NCBI RefSeq assembly: GCF_041734735.1
Contig: NC_134900.1
Location: 39,457,954 to 39,521,953, forward strand
Length of the DNA stretch: 64,000 bases
From: Babylonia areolata
Lineage: Eukaryota > Mollusca > Gastropoda > Neogastropoda > Buccinidae
Reading direction: 5' to 3'
Part shown: piece after piece, positions 49,601 to 61,600 of the stretch
Layout: each line of letters begins with the position of its first letter
Numbering within the stretch: the stretch's first letter is position 1
Position numbers and translations under genes: made by a program
Notes under the pieces: model-generated
Seen by the model: only the letters and a program-made list of their open reading frames with translations
What the model was told of the DNA's origin: nothing
Databases searched by the model: none

Positions 49601-52600
49601 CACCCACCTAGAGGTCCTTTAGGAACTAAAACACCAACAGAACATGGGGAACACCTGTACACACCCACCTTGAGGTCCTTTTGGAACTAAAACACCAACA
49701 GAACATGGGGAACACCTGTACACACCCACCTTGAGGTCCTTCAGGAACTAGAACACCAACAGAACATGGGGAAGACCTGAACACACCCACCTTGAGGTCC
49801 TTTTGGAACTAAAACACCAACAGAACATGGGGAACACCTGTACACACCCACCTAGAGGTCCTTTTAGAACTAAAACACCAACAGAACATGGGGAACACCT
49901 GTACACACCCACCTAGAGGTCCTTTTAGAACTAAAACACCAACAGAACATGGGGAACACCTGTACACACCCACCTTGAGGTCCTTTTAGAACTAAAACCC
50001 CAACAGAACATGGGGAACACCTGTACACACCCACCTTGAGGTCCTTTTGGAACTAAAACACCAACAGAACATGGGGAACACCTGTACACATCCACCTAGA
50101 GGTCCTTTAGGAACTAAAACACCAACAGAAGATGGGGAACACCTGTACACACCCACCTTGAGGTCCTTTAGGAACTAAAACACCAACAGAACATGGGGAA
50201 CACCTGTACACATCCACCTAGAGGTCCTTAGGAACTAAAACACCAACAGAACATGGGGAACACCTGTACACACCCACCTAGAGGTCCTTTTGGAACTAAA
50301 ACACCAACAGAACATGGGGAACACCTGTACACACCCACCTTGAGGTCCTTTAAGAACTAAAACACCAACAGAACATGGGGAACACCTGTACACACCCACC
50401 TTGAGGTCCTTTAAGAACTAAAACACCAACAGAACATCGTAATAAAGCTGTACACACCCACCTTGAGGTCCTTTAAGAACTAAAACACCAACAGAACATC
50501 GTAATAAAGCTGTGCACACCCACCTAGAGGTCCTTTTGGAACTAAAACACCAACAGAACATGGTAATAAAGCTGTGCACACCCACCTAGAGGTCCTTTTG
50601 GAACTAAAACACCAACAGAACATGGGGAACACCTGAACACACCCACCTTGAGGTCCTTTAAGAACTAAAACACCAACAGAACATGGGGAACACCTGTACA
50701 CACCCACCTTGAGGTCCTTTAGGAACTAAAACACCAACAGAAGATGGGGAACACCTGTACACACCCACCTTGAGGTCCTTTTAGAACAAAAACACCAACA
50801 GAACATGGTAATAAACCTGTACACACCCACCTTGAGGTCCTTTAGGAACTAAAACACCAACAGAACATGGGGAACACCTGTACACACCCACCTAGAGGTC
50901 CTTTTGGAACTAAAACACCAACAGAACATGGTAATAAAGCTGTGCACACCCACCTTGAGGTCCTGCATTGTCTGTTCGTCACGCAGCAGGGGGGACACTG
51001 CCATGGCGATGAAGGCGTCCAGCTCATGGCGCTGTAACACCTGGCCGTACTGCATCATGTACCTGTCGTCAACAACAGTGCATCATGAACCTGTCATCAT
51101 ACACTTGTAAACAATAATGCATCATGTACCTGTTATCAACATGTACCTGTCATAAACAGCAGTGCATCATGTACCTGTCATTATATACCTGTCATCAACA
51201 ACAGTGCATCATGTACCTGTCGTCAACAATTGTGCATCCTGTACCTGTCACCATGTACCTGTCCACAACAACAGTGAATCATGTACCTGTTGCCAACAGC
51301 TGTGCATCATGTACCTGTCATCATGTACCTGTCGTCAACAACAGTGCATCATGTACCTGTCATCAACAACAGTGTATCATGTACCTGTCCTCAACAACAG
51401 TTCCTCTTGTACCTGTTGTCGACAGTGCCTCGTGTACCTGTCATCAACAACAGTGTATCATGTACCTGTCCTCAACAACAGTTCCTCTTGTACCTGTTGT
51501 TGACAGTGCCTCGTGTACTTGTCATCAACAACAGTGTATCATATACCTCTTGTCAACAACTGTGCATCATGTACCTGTCATCATGCACCTGTCCTCAACA
51601 GTGCATCATGTACCTGTCCTCAACAACAGTCATCATGTACCTGTCCCCAACAACAGTTATCATGTACCTGTCTTCAACAAGTCATCATGTACCTGTCATC
51701 ATGTACCTGTCCTCAACAAGTCACTGTGTAACTGTCAACAACATCATGTATCATGTACCTGTCTTCTTGTACCTGTTGTCAACAACAGTGCAACATGTAC
51801 CTACAGTGCATCATGTACCTGTCCTCAATAACAGTGCATCATGTACCTGTCCTCAACTGTGTATCATGCACCTGTCCTCAACAACAGTGCACTACATACC
51901 TGTCCTCAAACCAACAGTGCATCATGTACCTACAGTGCATCAGGTACCTGTCATCAACAACAGTGCATCAGGTATCTGTTGTCAATAACAGTGCATCACA
52001 TACCTGTCATCAACAACAGTACATCAAGTACCTGTCAGTAAAGACACAGGACAATATCCATCAACATTACATCAACACTGATGAAGCTTTTAATGATGGT
52101 AATGTGAATCAACTTATCATAAACAAAAATCCATAATGTTTCGTAAAATTGCTTGCTTTCATGCACACACACACCAACATATACTGCCACTGTCTGTACT
52201 GGCTGTCTGGTGCTACACAGTCGGCATAATTATTCTCCATGTGCACACACACACAGAGGCTGACGCACATACATGTCTGTATAACTATTCTCTATGCACA
52301 CACACACACAGAGGCTGACACACATACATGTCTGTATAACTATTCTCTATGCACACACACACACACACAGACTGACATACATACATGTCTGTATAACTAT
52401 TCTCTATGTGCACACACACACACACACATACACCTGTACACAGTCCTCCTCACCTGAGCACGCAGACCATGAGCAGCAGGTGTTGAGGGACGTACTGGGT
52501 GTTGAGGATGAGGTTGCTGTCGCTGTGCATGATGGTCAGGAATGCACGGAGACGTCGGTTCTTGTCCTCCTCATTCTTCCCCAGCCACATGCGCTCAATG

Positions 52601-55600
52601 CTGGGAACCTTCCACTCCACTGGCCGTGCCACCACCGTCTTGTATACAGGGCGACCGTTGGCCTTCATGGGCATGTACTCCTTCACCGACACCTCGAAGG
52701 ACCGTGCAGGGGCCGTCTCACCTGTACACATGTCACAGGTGTGAAACGTTACCTCACTGATACACAACATTACACTACACTGCTCGAAGGCTCAGGGGCT
52801 GTCTCACCTGTACACATGTCACAGGTGTGAAACGTTACCTAACTGATACACAACATTACACTACACTGCTCGAAGGCTCAGGGGCTGTCTCACCTGTACA
52901 CATGTCACAGGTGTGAAACGTTACCTCACTGATACACAACATTACACTACACTGCTCGAAGGCTGCTCAGGGGCTGTCTCACCTGTACACACGTCACAGG
53001 TGTGAAACGTTACCTCACTGATACACAACATTACACTACACTGCTCGAAGGCTCAGGGGCTGTCTCACCTGTACACACGTCACAGGTGTGAAACGTTACC
53101 TCACTGATACACAACATTACACTACACTGCTCGAAGGCTCAGGGGCTGTCTCACCTGTACACACGTCACAGGTGTGAAACGTTACCTAACTGATACACAT
53201 TACACTACACTGCTCGAAGGACTGCTCAGGGGCCGTCTCACCTGTACACGCGTCACAGGTGTGAAACGTTACCTAACTGATACACAACGTTACACTACAC
53301 TGCTCGAAGGCTCAGGGGCTGTCTCAGCTGTACACACGTCACAGGTGTGAAACGTTACCTCACTGATACACAACATTACACTACACTGCTCGAAGGACTG
53401 CTCAGGGACTGTCTCACCTGTACACACAACACAGGAACATTATCTGATACACAACATTACACTACACTGCTCAAAGGACCATGCTGGGGCTGTCTCACCT
53501 GTACACGCAACACAGGAACATTATCTGATACACAACATTACACTACACTGCCCAAAGGACCGTGCTGGGGCTGTCTCACCTGTACACGCAACACAGGAAC
53601 ATTATCTGATACACAACATTACACTACACTGCTCAAAGGACCGTGCTGGGGCCGTCTCACCTGTACACACAACACAGGTGTGGAACATTGTCTCATTGAC
53701 ACACTACATTAGATACAGAAAATCATGGTCACTTTTACCCACAGTGCTCAAAGAACCTATAAAGGGCTGTCTCACCTGTACACACAGGTACATTACATCA
53801 GTATCAGTATCAATAGCTGAAGGACACGTCGCTGCATTAAGACAAATCCATATACGCTTCACCACAACTGCCAAGCAGATGCCTGACCAGCAGCGTAACC
53901 CAACATGCTCAGTCAGTGAGAAAAAGTGCATCAAATCAGAAGAACTGAACACTGCACCACAGGTACACAACATTACCTACAACACTCAAAGAACCTGACA
54001 AGGGCTGTTTCACCTGTGCACATCATGGGTACATAACATAACATTACAGCACAAGTACAGGACATTACATCACAGGTGCACAACATTACCCACAGTGTTC
54101 AAAAGACTGGGGTGCTGCCATCAGATGCTGACAAAAAGACCAGGAAGAAATGAAGTGTTCACCTTTCTCTTTGTAGGTGTTCTCATGGACGATCTTCAGT
54201 TTGTTGAGGTTGAAGAGCACAGAGTAGATGGTCTGGCGGACAGGGCGGTACAGGTCTGTGTAGGACGGCAAGTCACGGCTGAACTCGTCTTCCAGGGTCA
54301 CCGGCAGTTTCACTTCCGCCTACACATTTGTATCGCCAATGGGTTTTTTAAATCATTACCTGCCTACACATTTGCATCGCCACTGGGTTTTTTAATCATT
54401 ACCTGCACACAAACTGTTGCATCGCCATTGGGTTTTTAATCCTTATCTGCCTACACACTGCCATCTCCATTGGGTTTTTTAATCATTACCTTCCTGTAAT
54501 GCCTAGCTAAACCAATGTTGTGAGGCAGGTGACAGTGTTGTGACAGTGTTGTGAGGCAGGTGACAGTGTTGTGAGGCAGGTGACAGTGTTGTGACAGTGT
54601 TGTGAGGCAGGTGACAGTGTTGTGACAGTGTTGTGAGGCAGGTGACAGTGTTGTGAGGCAGGTGACAATGTTGTGACAATGTTGTGAGGCAGGTGACAGT
54701 GTTGTGAGGCAGGTGACAGTGTCATGACAGTGTTTTAAGGCAAGTGACAGTGTTGTGAGGCAGGTGACAATGTTGTGACAATGTTGTGAGGCAGGTGACA
54801 GTGTTGTGACAGTGTCATGAGACAGGTGTCAGTGTTGTGAGGCAGATGACAGTGTCGTGGGACAGGTGACAGTGTTGTGAGGCAGCTGACAGTGTCCTAC
54901 CTGTGTCAGCAGCTGGTACACCATGGGGTGCATCAAGCCTTTCTGGTGTCGCTCACTGGCAATGTTGAGGATCTCTGTGGTCACTGTGGGCAGCTTGAAG
55001 TCCTTCTTGTTGGGGCTCCCCTCCCCTGTTCACAGCCACAACCATCTTCACTCATTTCTCACCCTCATCCCCTCATAACAGGAAAAAACAGTTAAAAAGA
55101 CTGCAGCACTCGAGTCATATCATGCATGACACTGATATTGTCAGTTTGAAAGAACAGAGGCAATGTCTTAAAGACTCGCTTGTGATGTCTGTAAATTCAA
55201 ACACCAAAAATCAGACAACCAAAGGAACTACAAAACAGAACACCACATCCTGACATGGAATCTCCTTCCAGGTCACCATGACCTCTCCCGTCTCTGGTAC
55301 ACTTTGCTGTGACTGACAGTTGACCTAACCCTTAATTTCACTGTGTTTCATGTTTGTGTAGCAGCCAGTTACGGTCCTAAGTTTGATGAATACTGGGTCA
55401 GATACAAAACTTGCTAAATCAAGTTGTGTTCCATATGCCTTGATCTTTTACCCAATTTTGAATTTGAACTCCACAACAAATAAAGGGCTGTAAAGATAAT
55501 ATCAATGTTTTCCATCTGGCCAAGACTGCTTCTCTATGGCTACCATTTGCAGTGGCTGAGGCAATGCAAAGATCAAACTTCACTTCGGACATACACAACC

Positions 55601-58600
55601 AAGACCAGCTTATCAGAACAAATGCTCTTTACAGCAAGTCTCAAATACACACTTACGTCAACAATTTCAGAGTGAAAGAAGAGTGACATAACAGTGTTAA
55701 AAATGACAGACAGTGAAAATACTTAGTGACAAATCGGTGAGAAAACTGACAGACAGACAGACAAAACTGACAGTGACAAAACTGACACACAGACACATAA
55801 CTGACAGTGACAAAACTGACAGACACACTGAGACACAACTGACTGACAGAGAGACAGAAGTGACTAACAGAGACACAACTGACTGACAGAGAGACAGAAG
55901 TGACTAACAGAGACAAAACTGACAGACACACTGAGACACAACTGACTGACAGAGAGACAGAAGTGACTAACAGAGACATAACTGACAGACGGACAAAACT
56001 GACGTACAGAAAAGAAACTCACCTGACTGTTCAGCAGTTTGCTTTCCTTCCTGTTAAAAAACAACAATAATAAAGATGTTTAATAATGCAAATTATCAAA
56101 TTCATCAGGCAGTAAACTCTGAAACCTACTTCTCTGCACTTCAAAACAGTTCAGATACCAATTTCATTAGATTGTCTATATCCACAGATATTAACATCAA
56201 CACTATTTTACAAACCCTTCTTCCACCTCTTTGCGCAAGTGACAAAGTGTGCAAATTTATTCACTCTCTCTCAAACACATATATCTTCTTCACATTTGTG
56301 GGCTGCAACTCCCACGTTCACTCATATGTACACAAGTGGGCTTTTACGTGTATGACCGTTTTTACCCCGCCATGTAGGTAGCCATACTCCGCTTTCGGAG
56401 GTGTGCATGCTGGGTATATTCTTGTTTCTATAACCCACCAAACGCCGACATGGATTACAGAATCTTTAACGTGCGTATTTGATCTTCTGCGTGTGTATAT
56501 ACACGAAGGGGGTTCAGGCACTAGCAGGTCTGCACATGTTGACCTGGGAGATCGGAAAAATTTCCACCCTTTACCCACCAGGCGCCGTTACCGAGATTCG
56601 AACCCAGGACCTTCAGAAGTCCAATGCTTTAACCACTCGGCTATTGCGCCCGTCAAACACATTTATAAGCAGATGGAAGATAATGTCATAAATAATATTT
56701 CACAATTACTACATTCATGCTTGTCCCACATCTTTTCCAGACTAAACTGAATTTTTTCAAAACACAAAGCAAACTGGTTCAAAATTTGTCTGATAGACAA
56801 CTAGCAAAAGAGATCCACAGATAGCCCTGTACCAATTTTCAATTCAAATCACGTTCTGTTTTTTTAACTGTTTGTCTCTTTCTTACATGCATCAACTTAA
56901 GCTTTGTGCAATGGTACTGCTGTACTTAAGCTTTGTGCAATGGTACACTGTTGTTGTTTTTTTAATTCTTTTTTTGTTTGTTTGTTGCTCTTTTCCTTTC
57001 TTAAATGCTCAAGGGTTTTATTAAAATTCTAAGACTTTTCCAGACTCTGGCATCTCCAGTCCTGGAAATGGTTCTCCAAGACTTGTCCAGATACCCATGA
57101 GGAATCCTGTTTTCACCCACCTGATTCTGTGCAGGTCGAGGGGCCTGGTCTGGCAGCACGGCACCTAACTTGGAGACTCCTGGCGCTGCAACACAAGGCA
57201 CACTACATCACTGCCGTGTTTCACATCACTGCTCACCAAGAAACAGCTGTCAATAATCAAACTGTAAATTTACTGCCATGTTCACCAAGAAACAGCTGTC
57301 AATAATCAATTTGTAAATTTACTGCCATGCTCACCTCAACATTTACAGTCTTTTCTTTTAAATATCAAATGTTGATGTGCCGTGACAAACGCTGTATTTT
57401 TTTTGCTGTTGCATTCTTTTTCGCTCTTCATATAACGCCTTTCTCTCTCTCTCATTCCTCTCCACTTCTTTCTCCTTTGAGTTAATTTGTCTTTTCTTCG
57501 ATACATGTCTAACACATAAAAAAACCACATAATGTGTGCAGAGGATCTAGGACAAAGATGTACACATATCACTTTAAAGTATGACAACTCTGGCAATCAC
57601 TGAAGTGTACAAGAAGCTGAAAAAAATTCACAGACAGTTGTCACTCACACACACACACAACAGTGACAAACGAACAGGGAGGATTACTTTGGTTACTCCT
57701 GGGTCGAGGACGGTACTTGAGGAAACCACTTGCTGTGCCGCTCCGATAATACTGAACACTCTGCTTGAATTTGCTGATCAAGTCTTTGGTTGACTTCTTG
57801 TAGTTCCTGCTCAACACAAAGCATACAGAGGGAATCCAATGCTTAGTTCAACAACAAAGCATGATGTGTCAGTTATCTCTAAACATCTGCAACATGTGCA
57901 ATGCTGTGATGAAGTACTGAACGAAATACCTAACACTGCATAAACACTGATGCCATGGAAAAAAAAGAAGAAATATTAGAATGAATACACTTTCTGCACA
58001 GACCACACACACAAATGTACACACACACAAAATTAAGTCTGCTGGTCTGGTCTAAAGTACTGCAGACACTCATTTTTTTTAACCAGAATTTTCTTTTTTT
58101 AATAATAAATTTAGGCAGTCTTCAGGCCCGTATTTTCCACAATACTGATTTCAGCACTCTGTATGTGTCAGCAAATACACACACACACAATAATCCCTTT
58201 GTTACTGGCTGTTTATCAGCCTCTACAACAGAATAACTATGTGGAAAAGCAAACAACATATATCCAAGAATATACAGATCTATTAGTTAATTTTATTTTT
58301 CCGAGAAAAAACAATCAATGAAACTCTTCAAGACAAGACCGTAAAAGAAAATGTGCTCACTTGAAGATCATTTCAGCAACCTGATCAAGGTCATCAACAG
58401 ACTCCAGGTTTCGAACAAAATTAAGGGTCGTCTTCACCATTATTGGGTCCAGTTTGGTCACAGGTTTCTGAAAACAAAAAATGTAGCTCTTAAAATTCAA
58501 TATAATTTCATATAATTGTAAAAAAACAAAAACAACAACATCATTTATGTTTTAACATAACAATGAACTTCTTACTAGTGACATAGTAATGTTGAACTTG

Positions 58601-61600
58601 CATTCAAAATTAATTCCACGTCCAACTGATTCAACTGTTGAATGGGCCAAGTCCCCACCACACGTCCCAAGAATCTTGAGAGGTCAGAATAATTTTGTCC
58701 TTCTGACAACTTTAAAACAAAAATCAAACGAAGATCTTATGTGCATCATACACATAGAAACTTAGCATACTAAAATGTGCAACAAGAGCAGTCCCAGGCA
58801 AAGTCCTGTAGGAAAATACTCTCTAGATAGTCGATTTTAAAAAGTTTGGTACAAACTGACAACAACAAAAATTGACGTCAAAGAAAACAGATGCCTTTGA
58901 CAATAGGTGCATTCTCGCCTGGTGACAGCAGCCCAAATTTCATATCCATGTAAAAAGAGGTAATACAAATTTTATATTTCATAATCATGTTACATGGTAA
59001 CAAGTTGTTAAACAACTGATGTAACACATTATTCACTAAACTGTATATATATTTTTTAAATATGTCTGATACACTGTAGGAGCACCATATAAGTTTGAAC
59101 AAGGTGAATGTTCCCACAAAATTACTACTGGGGGGTACCAGTATGACGATTCACAAGTGAAATTTTCATGTGGCCAATACTAAACTGAAATTACACTTAA
59201 AAAGTGGAAGTAATCAAGTCAAAACTCAACACAGTACTGACAAATAACACTTACTTTCTTCTTTTTTGCATCCGGAAACTGAATGCGAAACTCATGAAGA
59301 TCTGCGTCAGTCAGAATATGATTGCCTGTAACAAGAATAACCAGAATACAAAACAATGTGGTCCCATTCTGATTCAGGTAGTCTCCCTGTTCTAATTTTT
59401 AAAGCCACAAAAAGTGGGACAACCATTTCTTTTTAAAACATTAGGAAAACTTACTAAAAATGATGTGCAAAATGTCTAATGAATTCAAATCAAACTGAAG
59501 TATTGTCATGGTGAGATTTTTTTTTCCAATAATGTTCCAGTAACACTATACTCAGTATACTGGCTTAGAAGAGTCCCTTTACTGAAATCTGCACTTAGCA
59601 ACAGGAAAAAAAAGGATGAGAAAACAAAAGCACTTGTCTGAATTTCTGACATATTATCATATGTCTAAAAGTAAAAGAAATCAACTATTATTTTAACCCA
59701 TTTGTTCCTGACTATACTGTTGTACAAATCTACAACCTCCTTCCATTCTCCCCCACAAAGGCACTTCCCCCATACATCTATGATCTAGTCTAATGTGTGT
59801 GGTGTGTGGTTGTGTGTTTGGGATACTGGTCAATAGTGAATCATGTAATTCCTGTATGAAACTAATTAGTGCACATGTGCAAACTGCCTTGCCTAGCTCC
59901 CGCCCTTCTTCCATCAGCCCAGTACTTTATGAGGGTATTTCTCCAATAAATTAAACCTGCATCAAATTCTCAAGGCTTTTGAGGTTCTTTAAAAAATACT
60001 TTTGAGCTTCAATTTCTAATTCCAATTGAACTGTAGAGACCCCACCCCCCACCCCCACCCCCCCAATACAAATATGTGCCCCAGACTTTGGGGTATTTTG
60101 GTTTGCACAATATTTCAATGATGATAAATGATGATGGGAGTGATTCTGCTGCTGCTATGGAGGTTCATTTAGATTTGAAACAACTTGACAAGGCTGTACT
60201 CTTTATCAAAATATCCCTGGCAGTGACATTAACCAGGCTGAAATTGAAAGTGAAACCTGCATTGTCAGGATATTTGACCGAAGATGCATCAATGAAATGA
60301 TAACCCTTAGCTGTGTGGTGCCAGCTGACCCAATAAAGCCCACAGCACACAACCCTGGGTAGGAGCAGCCAAGAGACAGAAAAAAAGCGCTGACAGGGAC
60401 TGAACCCACATCCTCCCAGCCATCAGTCCATGACACTAACCACTTCACCACTTGTCCTGCTCTAAAACATGTCCCCTTTGTACTAATCACATGCTGGTGA
60501 CATGCAGTTTATGGTCACTAAGCTGTTCATTTATTTATTAAAATAGATTTGCAACCCAAATTGTCTTTTCTAGTTGGGAACACAAGTCCCGTTTCTTGGC
60601 ATATAAGCAATCACTTTTACAAACACATAAAAAAAACTAAAAAAAACATATGGCTTATGTGACAAGTAAAACAGTGTCTGAGTCAGAAACAATGATCAGA
60701 TTTCCTCCCCTTATGCTAGTATAAATGTAGTGAACCCAGCCTGATTCTGTTTAGGCTGCTTTGCATATATAGTCACTGTGTTAAACTTCTAAGGTGTTAC
60801 ATTTTGTAAACATTAAAAATATGCAACTGAATAAATAAGAATTTCTACTGTTACAGAATTTTTAGTAGAATTACCATTTCACAAATCAATCTTTAATTTG
60901 ATAAAAAATAATTCTAAGCAACTAATGGTCAAAACCTGTCAATAATTACAAAGTTCAAACAGCCATGAATTGATTAGTGACTTTTAAAGCATCTAAAAAT
61001 AATTGTGTACAACAGCTACATTTTCTTTATGTGTATATTCTTTTCTTAAAACTTTAAACAAATGCTGACTGAAGTCTATCAATACAACATACCAAGCAGT
61101 GTTGCAAGGATGCTGAAGCGGTTGGGATTGAGATTCAAACATTTTGCTATCTCATCCATGATGTACTCCTTGGTCTCCAGTGAACCTTTGTATGTCAGCT
61201 TGAGATTGTGTGAGGAAAAGTAGCGAGGAGGTTCAAATATGATGTATGAGGGATTTTGTGCAACGATTCCTTGTAAATTGTGTTCGCGACAAAAGCCAAT
61301 GACTTCTTGATTGTGGTCATCAATGGAGGAAGCAATGGTCACTCCCAAGTGTGACAAAGCCATTCGAAGCGCGCCCTGAACGAAGACTGGTGGACTCCAC
61401 CACACTTTTGGAGGAGGGGTGCCTCTGTTTGCAATGTGACGGAACACATTGCGGACTTTCTCCTTCTGCTCAAGCTGACTTGCGAGCCACTGCCCAATCT
61501 TTTCTTTCTCTAAGGCTCCGTTGAACATCACCACCAATTCCATGTTGGCAGCTTGACCTGCTTGGGTGAAGTTGGACAGGAATGCTGTCATGCGGTTAAA

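Noticed and set aside
56595-56651. tRNA gene candidate with box A and box B
   Set aside because: Part of a SINE head; the body continues with the conserved SINE core and no mature tRNA 3' end follows.
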